A DNA stretch of 64,000 nucleotides from Powellomyces hirtus (Eukaryota; Chytridiomycota; Chytridiomycetes; Spizellomycetales; Powellomycetaceae), in NCBI GenBank assembly GCA_025526995.1, contig JAHLKG010000002.1, forward strand, positions 186,001 through 250,000, written 5' to 3'. The number at the start of each line of letters is the position of its first letter. Positions within the stretch are counted from its first letter, which is position 1. The position numbers were made by a program, and so were the translations under genes. The notes under the pieces are model-generated. The model saw only the letters and a list, made by a program, of their open reading frames with translations, did no database searches and was not told where the DNA came from. Positions 21,254 to 32,962 of the stretch are shown piece by piece.

Positions 21254-23824
21254 CTAATACTTCTCCTCAACAAGAACCTCCGTAGGCGCTTCCTTTTCGA
21301 CTGGTTGTTTCTGTTGCACCTCTTCCGTAGGCGCTTCCTTTTCGACTGGTTGTTTCTGTTGCACCTCTTCTTGGACAGGTGGTACTTCAACCACGGTTTC
21401 ACTAGTTTCCGCCTTCTCCGTAGTGCCGGCCAATCTCGCCAGTCGTTCCGCCTTCTTTTGCAGTTTCAAGGCATGCTTGGCCGCCCCCGTGATTTTCCGC
21501 TTGCGTTCAAACTTGAGGTTGGCCAAACCACGGTCGATCAAGTCCTCGCATTTGCGTTTGAGGTAGAGCGCATTGTCGAGATCGGTGAAGGTCTCCGGGA
21601 ACCGTTGACTAGAGACAAATGTATATGTCAGCAACAAGAAGAAGATCGTAATGCCAGGAACGCAATGGATATCCGTACCTCAACCACATGTACAGAATAA
21701 TCAACCGATGCTGAGCTTCCAGATCCTTCAGCTGATCAATCGTTTGTGGGGGATGATCTCCCAACACAACACTATCCTCCATAAGACATTCCAATCCCCC
21801 ACTCTGAGCGGTTGCGAAGCGTCGCATTTGCGCCGCTGATGCAGGATCTTGCAGGTTGAACGGCGCGAGAATAAAAGTGTAGCGGTCGCGGAGGGTCAGC
21901 GGGATGTCTTCAATAAACTCGGCAATGACGCGTTGAGAGTCGAGGTTGCAGAGAAAATAACGGCCGTCCAGGTTGGCGAGATCTTGGAATCGTTCGAGGA
22001 GGGCAGAGAGAGGTTCGCCTGGGAGGTACTGGGAAAAGACTTCAATCTGTTCCAGCGACGGGAAGAGACCAGCAGATAGGATACTGGGCGCTCGAGAGTT
22101 GAGCAATCGTTTCATCGTCCGCATGTCGTAGTCGTCTAGTGTGCAAACAACTCCCGTTTCAAATTCTGTGCCAAACCTTCCCGCACGTCCTGCAATCTGC
22201 TTGACTTGAGAGATGCTCAAAGCTTTGGTTTCCTTCCCGTTCCATTTTTCCACCCGCTCAAAGATCATGCGGCCAATGTTAAGATTAAGGCCCATTCCAA
22301 TGGCATCAGACGCTACCAGGACATCGTACGGTCCATTGGGGTCGTTGAACTGTTTCGCTTGTTCTGTTCGGGTCTCTGGCGGGAGGGATCCGTAAATGAC
22401 CGCAGCTCGCAGACTCGTCTTCTCCTCGATGGCTCGTTTGAGGGCAAAGATGTTTTGCCGCGAAAACGTGGCTATGCAATCGCCTCGTTTCAGTTTCTGC
22501 AGTTGCCCACCAAGTCCCGTCTCCGCCACTTCCAGTTTCGTCAGACGCTCGTACCGTCGAACCTCAATTGTGTCGGCAGTGTCCTTCATCATAGCTCTTA
22601 CCAGAGGAATGATGGTAGGTTCCCCGCACAGATGAATCTCATCCGCTTGTAGTCCCAATAAACCCTGGGTCCACGCCCATCCTCGACCCTCGTCACCAAT
22701 CATCTGAATTTCGTCCAAGACCGCGACCTCAAACCGTTTGTTTAGAGGTGCCATTTCAACGGTTGCAGCGTATTTGTTGACTCCATCACTCTCTCGTCGC
22801 TCTTCACCCGTGAGCAGGTTACATGGCACGCCTTTTGCATTCAGACGTTCGTATACTTCATGGGCAAGCAAGCGGAGTGGTCCGCAATAGATCCCCGCGT
22901 CGCATTCTTCCAGACGTTTCAATGCTGCGTAGGTTTTGCCGGAATTGGTTGGTCCGAGGTGCAGAATGATCTTACTGTGGATGCGCACGCAAATGATTAG
23001 AGTGAGAGGAACCGCTTGAATGACTAGGAACACGCGATATGGCCTACCGTTGCATCCGTCGTGTTTCTTTGTGCCATTCAGCAGGCTCTGTCAGGTCACT
23101 GAACGACATCAAAGACCTCAAAGTTTCCGTCTCCTCCGGGTACTTAGCGGTAACATATTTGTAGTACGAAGGGAGCAAGAATCGGTCCGCTCGGCCTAAT
23201 GATACATCAAGGTCAGCGCCGATCAACGTGTCTGGCGAATCCCAGACCTTTTGTACATACTTTTCGCAATGAGGTGTGCCACAGCATCACCGACGCTCAG
23301 CCCCTCGATTTCGTTATTCATCAACGCCGTTATGAACGCCTTCATTCCCGGCTCGTAGATATCGGCGGTTACACCCATCCCCAGACATTTGGATCTGATG
23401 TATTGACTGTTCGAAAACTGCTGTAGGTAATTCTGGAGCGCTACGGTGAAATAAAACAGATTCAGATATTGCGCTCTTCACTGAACTAAAGCATAAGCAC
23501 CCGTTCTCCAATACCTCTAAGTTGTTTCTCGGTGGGCTTCGTGACAGTATGCCATTCGGTAACCCTTGGTGTATCCTCTCCTCCTCTACGTTTGGACGGA
23601 GGCCTACCACCCTCTGCGCTGCGTTGGGAAGGGGGTGGCGGTCTAAGCTTTCTTGGAGGCTGCTTGCTGAAGTCGCTTGGCTGTAATTTCTTAAACGGCG
23701 GAGACCATAGAAGTGGTATTTGCGTGGTAAATGTTCGGCGGAGGCGTCTGGCAATGGGAGAGGCTGAAAAGATGCATTCTTTGCCCACACGAGGGGCCGT
23801 GAGGACCACGCTTATGGATATCAT
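21254..23824 (-). CDS. SUV3: Mitochondrial ATP-dependent RNA helicase Suv3
   Basis: Suv3 is the helicase of the mitochondrial RNA-degrading complex. Translation starts at ATG 23822-23824 with a basic presequence (MISISVVLTAPRVGKE, then ARRLRRTFTT). Small exons encode LQNYLQQFSNSQYIRSK and LGRADRFLLPSYYKYV. The large exon (about 22980-21670) has Walker A GPTNSGKT, the Suv3-type DEIQMIGD in place of DEAD, the GSLPPETR segment, VASDAIGMGLNLNI and motif VI QIAGRAGRFG. The C-terminal exon carries LYLKRKCEDLIDRGL and a Lys/Glu tail with a perfect 45-base duplication. It lies tail to tail with BET4. Confidence 0.93.
21279..21368. repeat. Perfect 2 x 45-base tandem repeat inside SUV3
   Basis: Two identical adjacent 45-base units (21279-21323 and 21324-21368) encode two copies of a 15-residue EEVQQKQPVEKEAPT module in the Suv3 C-terminal tail. 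The identity at DNA level implies a recent duplication or ongoing length change. Confidence 0.9.
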
Positions 23825-24022
23825 ACCGGCCAGCTGCTGGCAACTTGCAAGGTAGAATGAATGAGTTGAGAAACTTCGGGATTTGAGACTTTTTGTTCTG
23901 ACAGCAGAAATAGGCACGTGACCGATCGGAGCTTTGTAAGCGAAAATGTCATTTGGTCAGCTAACTACAGTAGCTCAAAACCCACAGATTGATAATATGT
24001 GAAATCAATGGTAATAAAATCT

Positions 24023-25501
24023 TTACATGTCAGCGACATAATTCCCAGGGAACTGCCCAGTCCGCGCGCCAATCCGCCCTGTCCACCAATCATTAACATC
24101 GGGCGAGCGCAAAATGACTTGTATCTTGTCGTCCTTCTTGAAGGACAGATCACCGGGTTGCACACTTTCGAAATCGTACAGGGCGAGCACGTACGACACG
24201 GATGATGAGGCGGGAGCAGGAGCTGCTGGGGCGACGGGATGAGGGAATGCTGTGCTTGGACCACCCATGGTTGGAAGTGGGACCGCTGAGCTTGGCAGAT
24301 TAATTGGTGCAGAAGTGGGCTCCATAGGTCTCTTTGCATACTCGTCTGTCACCGGAAAGACAGATCCGTTTGGCGCCTCGTATGCGGGTAGTTGGTCCAC
24401 CGCGTCCGGTCGGCTTGGTGGCGGAGGTGGTATTCCTGATGGACCACCCTGCTTCGCATCCATGGTGGGCCTCAACTTTTCGTCCTCTTCGTACACCTCT
24501 CCCGCAACTTCACCATTGCTCTTCTTGTATGGCCGCTTGACCAGAGTCAACGTGGCGAGGAGCTCCACCATTTCATCGTGCTTGGCCTCGAATCCGTCCT
24601 TTGCCGATACGCTCATATCGAAATGTCTGTTGCCCAGCTCGCTGAACGAACGATGAAGAATTTCGACGACCTTCCGTTCACTTTCATAGAGCGTACGGAA
24701 ACACGGGTCAATAAATGCAACAGCCATGCCAAGGAAAACCGGAATCTGCTGCTTCAGAGTCAGATCCAGATTGGTGAAGTCTCTCGTGGATTCATCTAGG
24801 TGAGACTCCATACTGCCTAGTTTCTTCTCATCCGTGAGGTTGCGATCCTGTTTAGCCTGAAGTTTCTTGACGGATTCGCTGTGGCGGTCGTAGTCTACAA
24901 GTTTGCGTGCCCTTTTTTCCATCAGTCGCCGGACGTTTGCGATCAGCATGAGATATTCCTTCAGAGGGGTAATGATTTGTCGTTCGATGATTTCCAGTTC
25001 AGGATAAAGCTGTTCACGCACTTCCCGCGTGGAGTGGGCAAATGCCTCAACTCGCGTCAGAGCCGCCTGATGATTTTCCTCCTGAAAGCGAGTGAGAATC
25101 CGGAGGAAAGCAACAACTTGATTTGCATGACATATACTTACAGGATATCTGGAGGAAAGAGCGTGAGCAGCCTTTTCGTCATACATAGGACCTGCTTCGG
25201 CCTCCTTCCCGGTAACAGCGGTACCTCCGCTGCTCAACGTTGGCGCAGACAGTGCAGTGATGGGTCTGTACACATCCAAGAGCGTAGCGCCAAACCGTTC
25301 CTGGTGCGCTAGCATCGCAGACAAAGAATCCTTGAACCTGATAGCATCATCGCTCAGTTTATTTGCTAGAGAGTCGGTTCGCTTGAATTTTGCTTCTAGT
25401 TCGTCATAGACAGGGTCGGTGCTTGCGGTAGAATGACCTGTTTTTCGAGCGACCTGAGTCGGAAAGCGTGTGACGGCTTTTGTGAATCCTTTCCAGCTCA
25501 T
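24023..25501 (-). CDS. BAR-SH3 protein (Rvs167/Hob1-like amphiphysin)
   Basis: Two exons read 25501-25142 and 25081-24023 (472 residues). The N-terminal BAR domain starts MSWKGFTKAVTRFPTQVARK and includes the KLVDYDRH tip helix motif and LDLTLKQQIPVFLGMAVAFI. A Pro-rich linker (GIPPPPPSRPD) follows. The C-terminal SH3 domain has ALYDFESVQPGDLSFKKDD, a DWWTGRIG core and GQFPGNYVADM. Such proteins sense and bend membranes and link to actin at endocytic sites. The 60-base segment 25141-25082 has GTAAGT...CTTTCAG ends and interrupts the BAR helix, but it has no stop codon and keeps frame, so a translated retained-intron form (492 residues) is possible. Confidence 0.94.
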   Translation of the reverse strand: MSWKGFTKAVTRFPTQVARKTGHSTASTDPVYDELEAKFKRTDSLANKLSDDAIRFKDSLSAMLAHQERFGATLLDVYRPITALSAPTLSSGGTAVTGKEAEAGPMYDEKAAHALSSRYPVSICHANQVVAFLRILTRFQEENHQAALTRVEAFAHSTREVREQLYPELEIIERQIITPLKEYLMLIANVRRLMEKRARKLVDYDRHSESVKKLQAKQDRNLTDEKKLGSMESHLDESTRDFTNLDLTLKQQIPVFLGMAVAFIDPCFRTLYESERKVVEILHRSFSELGNRHFDMSVSAKDGFEAKHDEMVELLATLTLVKRPYKKSNGEVAGEVYEEDEKLRPTMDAKQGGPSGIPPPPPSRPDAVDQLPAYEAPNGSVFPVTDEYAKRPMEPTSAPINLPSSAVPLPTMGGPSTAFPHPVAPAAPAPASSSVSYVLALYDFESVQPGDLSFKKDDKIQVILRSPDVNDWWTGRIGARTGQFPGNYVADM

Positions 25502-25764
25502 GGGTCTCGTTCCTTATGTGGTTTTCGTGGTATTGTGAATTTGACGTTGGAAGGTAAGAATAAGCTTGGCGTTTTGTTTGCGTTTTTGTTTGGCGAGCAC
25601 ACACGGAGGTTTCGTCATTCTATCAACTTTATCCTTGATATCAACGCGAGGCTTTGCTTGGCCTCCGCTCTAAATCTAGTTAGCACATGTGTTGTCATCT
25701 CGTTGTGGTTTCTCTGAAAGTTTTCTTGAAGATTGAAGTTGCGAGCACCCAAATCTTCCGTGGC

Positions 25765-26930
25765 ATGGATGTCCGAGCCTTTCTTGATGCACTGCCATGG
25801 ATGACCCCACTGCCATCCGTAGAAGCGGACGTCACATCGGCTCACCACTGCACCGTGTTGTTTGAAGGCTTGGCGGGATTCACCCTCCCAGGTATGACCC
25901 CACTACCCGTGCAATAAAAGGATAACCTCAGCGGACAAACAAATGGATCTCCCCGCAGATAACGATGCCTTGATTGATTTCAATAGTGGCTCGCGCGACG
26001 TCGCGACTTCGCATGTGAGTCGCTGAATGGGAGGTTCCAACTCAGCAGGAAATTCATCTTCGCCACGCCAGCCACTTCGGCTGTTCACAGGATATCTCAA
26101 CGGAGTACATACGCTACTAGCGGAGCTACCAAAGGCAAATTTTTTTGCAATCAATCATGAAGCCATCATGAAGCTTGTGCCTCCTATTGCTGGACATGAA
26201 CCTCCGTTCGCGGTGCTCGTCTTCCCTACAACTAAACTACGATTTTGGAATGAGGGAGAATGGGGCGAAGTGTCAATGCGAATCAACAGGTACGTTCGTG
26301 CGAACCATCGCGTGAGAAGGAAAAACGAAAAGCTGTCGCGTTTCGTGGTTGCAACCTCTCTCTCACGAACTTCCAGTGCCATCACACAGATGTTCGCATG
26401 GGTACATAGGAATAGTCACTTGACTGCATCACCTGCGAAGCGGAACGTAGTTGATGATGCAACTTGTATAGCTGGAACAACAGTTGCCCCGATACCCGTC
26501 TCGGCCGTGGAATTTGCTAAACGCACGCACGCCGACTGGATGAGGTTCCTGGATGCTGTCCACGCATCGGATGAAGACCTCAGAGTCTTCCGGCTGGTTT
26601 GTAACGTTTGTGCCTACAAAGAGCGCTCGGTTCGGCTGATGCCACGTATGCATGTAAACAGGCAAAAGCATTTGTGCCGCTCGCACGCTCGCCTCCTATC
26701 TCAGCATCGGCAGATCTAGTCGCCCAGCAGGTCATGGTTCAAGGGCAAATGGCCGCCCTTCTTTCTCCTCCACAAGGGGCTGAACCATATATGGCGCAAG
26801 ACGTGGAGGCCGTCGTCCAGCAGGTGGGCACCCCAAGTCATGCAAGTCCAACCATATACTTATCGTGTTTGTCTCACAGCTTCGCAAGTCGTTCGTAGAC
26901 AATACCCTGCATACAATCCACACCTTATGA
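25765..26930 (+). CDS. Uncharacterised six-exon protein
   Basis: No family was recognised, but the splice chain is coherent: 25765-25891, 25959-26014, 26072-26289, 26377-26596, 26662-26823 and 26880-26930. It gives 277 residues with every phase matching. The product is soluble and mixed alpha/beta. Notable segments are MDVRAFLDALPWMTPLPSV, LFTGYLNGVHTLLAELPKA, FAVLVFPTTKLRFWNEGEW and a helix DWMRFLDAVHASDEDLRVFR. There is no signal peptide or membrane helix. It lies head to head with the BAR-SH3 gene, 263 bases apart. Confidence 0.6.
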
Positions 26931-28282
26931 AGAAGGGCCGTGAGTATCCAGTGAAGTCATCACTTAATACCAGTCAGTTGGATCATCGTAGTGTATTTGT
27001 TCACGACACCCAGGAGGGACAGAGGGACATTGTGCATTCCGCATTGCCGACACTATCGCGGTTGTTGATTTAGAGCCGACTTCGCGATGAAAGCATTTAC
27101 CGGATCAGGTCGGTCGGAATAACTACTTGTTAAGTCTTTTATGCAGACCGCGTCTTCAAATGCTGGTGGACACTGCTGAAGTCTTCCTCTCTCATGCTAC
27201 CAGTTGCGGAATACTCCACGCGTTTCCTGTCTTGAAGGTTCGCAGCACGACCAGCGACCTCAAAGCCGCGGCGGGTCACTCGTCAATGATCTGCCGACCT
27301 GGTCTCGTACTTCCCGAGCTGACCTTTATGTGTGCTTGGCCCGAAGGACTCGGAATGGAAGAGTTGCGTGGTAGCCGGTCGCTTGGGGAACCCCATAAGC
27401 TGTAATCCCAAATGCACATTGTGCCGTCTGCTCTCAGACTGCGGGAAGCTTCAGCATGTAGTCAACCTTAGCTTAGTCAACCAGGAGACATTTAGATTCA
27501 ACGTTTCTTGAGATCTGGGCTTCAGGCCAAGGCGACATCCTACCGCAGTAGTTTTCGATGAATCCATTCCGCAAACGGATTTGATTGATGGCGCAACAGC
27601 CTCACCGATTTGGCATGTTCGCGCCCCCCCCCCCCCCCCCTTGAAGGCCGCAGTCTGTCCGCGAGACTTCGGCCTTCGATTGCAGCAAGTGGTCGGGTCG
27701 GAACTTCAGATAAGCCGCGGGATTAACTGACGCTTTGGAGAAGGTTGTCTTCGTGATTGATTGGGCGGGAAATCGCAACGCCAACGAAATGGGTAAACTG
27801 GGCGCTGATATTCTCCCTCGCGCTTCAAACCTGTTGGCGCGTGCAGACACGAAGAAGATGTGAGTCACCGTTCAGCCGTCCTGCGCAGGCGGATATGGGC
27901 GGATGTGGCTTGCCCAGCTTTGCAGCGCGTCTCCGCATCCGCTTGTACCGACATCCGATGATCTTCTACCCAAGAGACGCCCACGAAACCCGCCTTTTGT
28001 ATAGCCCTGGCACTGGCTGGCAGCACGGGGCCGAGTCGTCAGCAGGTTGTGGGCTCTGTTTGTATGTACCGCTGCCCTGTACTCTTATACGGGGAATATA
28101 AAAATTCTTGATAGCTATCAGCGCTCCGAGACAGTCGTCAGTGCAGAATTTTTTGTATTGTGTATCAGCAGCAATACATAAGACGTAGTCTTTAAAACTA
28201 GTTGATAAACCTTCCAGCCTAACCCTTGGTTTCATTTTCCTCATTCCAACTCAACTCTGACCAGCCACCACAGAGTCCCGGC
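26931..28282. other. Gene-poor stretch with a poly-C tract
   Basis: This 1.35-kb region has only short, motif-free open frames (for example 27127-27405 plus). It contains a run of 17 C at 27624-27640. Decayed coding sequence is possible around 27130-27410, but I could not tie it to a family. The right end includes the promoter of the P450-reductase gene. Confidence 0.4.
27624..27640. repeat. C homopolymer, 17 bases
   Basis: This uninterrupted C run lies in intergenic DNA. Its length is prone to replication or sequencing error. Confidence 0.85.
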
Positions 28283-31200
28283 ATGCTGACCCCCGCGACA
28301 GACTCCGGCGCAACGGGGGTGACGCCCGACCAAACAACCTTCTCGGCAAAGGAGTCCATGCCCATCCCACAACCTCCTGAATCATTCCTGATTGGCAATC
28401 TCTTTGAGATCGATGGCGGATCCCCACTTGCGTCCTTTGAACGCCTCATCAATTCCTATGGCCCAATATTCAGACTCAATCTTGCTGGAACAAGAGTCCT
28501 CGTCATCACTAGCCATGAGCTTGTCACTGAACTTTGTAATGAAAGAATTTTTGAGAAGAAAGTAGGGGTAGCTTTGACCGAACTACGAACTCTGGTCGGG
28601 AATGGCTTGTTCACAGCTGACAACTCCGATGTAAGTCGCGTCAATTGTGCCAGTTGGACTCTGGTGATTTTCTATAATCATTATTAACTTCTTCACCTAC
28701 AAATCAGCCTGAATGGAAACTGGCGCACAGAATTTTGATGCCTGCTTTCGGACCAGCCAAAATTCAGCAAATGTTCCCCGACATGCTGGACATCGCATCA
28801 CAACTTGTCAACAAGTGGGAGCGATTTGGAACCGACTACATCATCGACGTTCCGAATGATTTCACCCGGGTCACCCTAGACACAATTGCGCTGTGCTCGT
28901 TCAGCCACCGATTTAACTCCTTCTACGCTAGAGAGATGAACCCTTTCGTCGACGCCATGGTGGATACCCTGCTGGAAGCTGGTCGCCGTCCTAAGCGTCT
29001 GACGATTCAGCAAACATTCATGTTCGCCGCGAATAAGAAGTACTTTGATGACATCAAATTTATCCATGAGATGTGCGATAAGATCGTGCAGCAGCGGAAA
29101 GAAAATCCTGTAGACCGAGCCGACCTCTTGAATGCTATGCTGATGAAAGACAAGGAGACAGGACGCGGTCTTAGCGATGACAACATCAGAGCCCAGATGG
29201 TGACTTTCCTGATCGCGGGCCACGAAACCACCTCTGGCATGCTCTCTTTCACCTTGTACTACTTGCTGAAAGATCCGACAAAGTTCCAGAAGGCTCAAGA
29301 GGAAGTCGACCGCGTGACTGGCGGCGGGCCGCTCACATTGCAGCATCTCAAACAGTTGCCGTATCTCGATGCCTGTATGAAAGAGTCTCTGCGCCTCAGC
29401 CCAACCGCGCCGGCTTTCCAAGTCGGCACATTGAATGGGCCACATACGTTCAAGACCGGACACACCATCCAGCCCACCGAAAGCGCCTACGTGATCCTCC
29501 CCAAGTTGCACAGAGACCCCAAAGTGTGGGGAGACGATGCCGAGGAGTTTAGACCTGAACGGATGCTTGACGGCGGGTTTGAAAGGCTTCCGCAAAATGC
29601 CTGGAAACCATTCGGAAACGGAATGCGTGGTTGCATTGGACGAGCTTTCGCTTGGCAGGAGAGTTTGCTGGTCTTGGCCTTGATCATACAACGATTCAAT
29701 TTCGAGATGGTCGACCCAGCATACGAGCTTCGCATCAAGCAAACTCTGACCATCAAACCTGCAGACTTCTTTGTCAAGGCCAAACCGAGAAAAGTGAACA
29801 GCTCACCTCTCTCAACCCCTTTTGCGTCCCCAGCGCGTAGCGCGTACCCGTCCCCTTCGCGCGCTGGTCGCTCGACACCGCCGTCGGCTTCTTCTGTGGC
29901 TCCGACCCCGGGGAACTACCCTACTCCGGGAGGCAGGCAGTTGCTGACGCCAAAGAACTCTGATCCCGATAATACGTCCTCGCGTACCAATGTTCCAGAC
30001 TTGGACTTTGCGGCTGAGGAACCAGCGAATCGACCAATTGCAATCTTCTTTGGGACTAATGCTGGTTAGATACATACGCGAGAAGCATAAGGAGTCAACT
30101 CGACTGTGAAGTTTTCCCTAATAACACTGATCAATCGTATAGGATCTTGCGAATCATTTGCTGATCAAATTGCGGCTAACGCATCCATCCGTGGATTCCA
30201 GCCCTCCATCTCTACTCTCGACTCGGCAACTGAGCACATTCCCATTAACTGCCCCGTCATCTTTATCAGTCCTTCCTATGAAGGACAACCGCCCGACAAC
30301 GGCAAACGATTCGTCACCTGGCTTGAATCTCTTTCAGAAGAGTCAGCTCTCAAAGATGTTTCCTACGCTGTTCTCGGCGCCGGACACCGCGACTGGGTCG
30401 AAACGTTCCAGCGCGTTCCAACGCAGATAGACGCCAAGCTGGAAAAATGTGGTGCAAAGAGACTTGTGCCTCGTGGTGCCGTCGATGCCGCAGGCGACTT
30501 TTTCGGCGACTTTGAGACGTGGGAAGACACCCTTTGGCCCGCACTTGGGGACTACTACGGTATGGAACCCGATACCTGGGACGGCGCCTTTGATGAAAGC
30601 CTCGCGTCGCAAAGCCTGCAGATTGAAATCACTACCGAAAAACGAGCCGCTATATCGGGACTCAAGGATTACGGGGCCGGACTCTTGAAAGAAAACCGCC
30701 TGTTGACGCCCGAGAAGCTCAAGAACGGTGGGGCGCAGAGGCGGCATCTCGAAATCGAACTGCCGCAAGGCATGACGTATCGAGCTGGTGACTACCTTGC
30801 CCTCCTCCCCGTCAACCCGGCGGACGTTGTGAAACGTGTCATGCGGCGATTCGAACTCACGGACGACAGCTGTGTGCACATTCGGAGTCTCGCAAAGACG
30901 TTCCTACCAACGGATAGACCTATCCACGCCGCCTCAGTGCTGGCGGGGTATGTGGAACTCTCGGAGCCGACATCTCGCCGAACCATCGAGATTCTACTCC
31001 AAGCAGCGTCACATGCTAGTTCAGCGGATACCCTGACCAAAGACCTGGAGAGATACAACGATCCAGGAGTTTACGAAGCTGAGATTCTCGGCCGCCGCGT
31101 ATCACTTCTCGACCTGCTCGAAAGACATCCTCAACTCCCTCTTCCCTTCAATCAGTTCCTCTCACTTCTCCCGCCCATGCGCATGCGCCAATACTCAATC

Positions 31201-31890
31201 TCCTCCTCACCCCTCTGGAACCCTCACGTCGTCACAATCACTTTCGACGTTTTGAACAAACCCGCTCTCTCGGGCCAGAGCAACAAGATTGGCGTCGCCA
31301 GCAACTACCTCGCCCACCTCACACCTGGAAGCCGAATCGGCTGCGTAGTCAAGCCCTGCTCGGCAAACTTTCACCTCCCCGCTGACCCCAAAACGCCCAT
31401 TGTAATGGTGGCTGCGGGCTCAGGCATCTCCCCCATGAGAGGATTTCTCCAAGAACGCGCACGAATGATGGAGTGCGGCCGCGAAGTCGGCAAAGCCATC
31501 TTCTACTACGGCTGTCGCGACCCTGAAGAGTTCGGCTACAGAGGAGAACTCGAGAAATGGGAGGCACTTGGAGCTGTTTCAGTTCGGCACGTCTACTCTC
31601 GCCACCCCAACAGCACCGCCGACACCACCGCTCCTAACTCGACGCCATTACAACAACAATTTAAATACGTCGACGAACGCATGTGGGAGGACCGAGACGA
31701 AATTGCCCGCTTGTACCTCAAAGAAGACGCCCGCATCTACGTCTGTGGCTCCGCCGACAAACTCGCCAAATCCGCCGCCGACGTGTGTGTGAGGATCTAC
31801 ATGGATACCCAGAACGTGTCTCGCCAAGAAGCCCTCGAATGGTTTGAAAAGCAAAAGGGAGTCCGATATGCTACGGATGTATTTGGATAG
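28283..31890 (+). CDS. Self-sufficient cytochrome P450-reductase fusion (CYP505 / P450-BM3 type)
   Basis: Three exons (28283-28630, 28708-30064, 30143-31890) join in frame for 1150 residues. The P450 half has the I-helix AGHETTSG, ExxR in MKESLRLSP, and the haem loop FGNGMRGCIGRAF with its Cys ligand. A Ser/Pro-rich linker of about 70 residues (SPARSAYPSPSRAG) leads to the reductase half. The flavodoxin FMN loop IAIFFGTNAGSCESFAD is split by the second intron. The FAD part has RQYSISSSP and GVASNYLAHL, and the NADPH part has AAGSGISPMRGF, FYYGCRDP and a terminal ATDVFG. CYP505 enzymes hydroxylate fatty acids near the omega end without a separate reductase. Without splicing at 30065 the frame stops just after the FMN loop begins, so the two halves would look like separate genes. 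Confidence 0.95.
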
Positions 31891-32083
31891 GGCCCGTTTC
31901 AAAGTTCTAGCTATTACTTTGGTTTTAGAAAAGCCCCTGATTCCCTCTCTTCTCTTCTCATCGTAGTGGCATTGCGGTTGGTCGGGTTCCCATTTTCTAT
32001 CATATCCTCTCTTCATTCTGTCGGTTGCATTTTGCATTTTTTCACCAGCATACCCTACCCTGCATCTTTGCGTTTCGCTCAGC

Positions 32084-32300
32084 TATGTTAAACAAACCCA
32101 GCGTCCAAGCGCTGCATGCCTTTCTCGGCGAGCTCGAGCTCCCACCCGCCGAATGGGAAATGCGGTCGGACGAACGTGACGCTGAGCCACCTTGGATGCG
32201 GACCGAAGCGTACCCAGGTCGAAACAAAAAGAGCATTAATTTGACACAACAAGACTACGGCGGATGGATTGTGCTGTTTCTGGTCGGTGCACTACTTTGA
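32084..32300 (+). CDS. Possible small protein
   Basis: An ATG-started frame of 71 codons begins MLNKPSVQALHAFLGELELP and ends with a short hydrophobic stretch (GGWIVLFLVGALL). The hydrophobic end suggests a tail anchor, though 13 residues is short, and a GTCGGTGC just before the stop could be a splice donor to a further exon. No family was recognised. Confidence 0.3.
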
Positions 32301-32962
32301 GGTTGTGGCAGTACGTTTCCTTATATGGCAATTCTGCGTGGAGTTTGTATAAATGCTGCAACTCAGCTATCCGGTCCGAAAAATGAGAAGATCTTTGTTC
32401 TTGGCATTTATTATGATCACATCATTGATGCAGTACTATCTCAGCAAAGTCAGAGATCTATGCACAAAGGCAAAGGCATGCAAAGCCGGTTCGTGCCACA
32501 TTGTTGTAAAGCTGTGAGAGAACATAGTAGCTGTGGGCAAAGGTAAGCAGGTATACAGCATATATGTGCGCAAGACAATAGAATGCAAGCATAGCACCTA
32601 TACTTCATCCAAAAGTTAATCAGATCAAGTTCGCGTCTTTGTAACAGTCAAAACCTTCTTCGAATCTATTCATAGTGTTTAAAAACATGCTGCAGCTTTG
32701 TGAGTGCATATCAGGTGTAGGTATTGTCCACCAACGTATATGCGCTACTAGTAATGAATGTGGAAAGGTAAGTTCCTCTCATCCCGTGATCTCGTAATGA
32801 TGCTGGGTGCGTGCCGTTGAAAAACGGCCGTGTGGTTCGACGGGTTCGTTTCGCCCGATGATTAGCTGATGTGCTTGGTTCTGTTCGCTTGTGATGTGTG
32901 AGGAATTGTGGCTACGGGATATTCCGCCTTCCGGCCGGCGGAAAACAATCAGTAGGAAGAAG
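32301..32962. other. Intergenic, no gene seen
   Basis: This AT-rich gap lies between convergent genes. No open frame or motif was found. Confidence 0.45.

Noticed and set aside
26931..28282. Transposon relic in the gene-poor stretch
   Set aside because: I saw no terminal repeats, target-site duplications, transposase or reverse-transcriptase motifs.
28876..29742. Long minus-strand open frame of 288 codons
   Set aside because: It lies wholly inside the well-supported P450 exon and has no family motif; it is a shadow of coding sequence.
28283..32300. Secondary-metabolite cluster around the P450
   Set aside because: Neighbours are housekeeping or unknown genes; no polyketide, peptide or terpene synthase is present, and the P450 is a fatty-acid type fusion.
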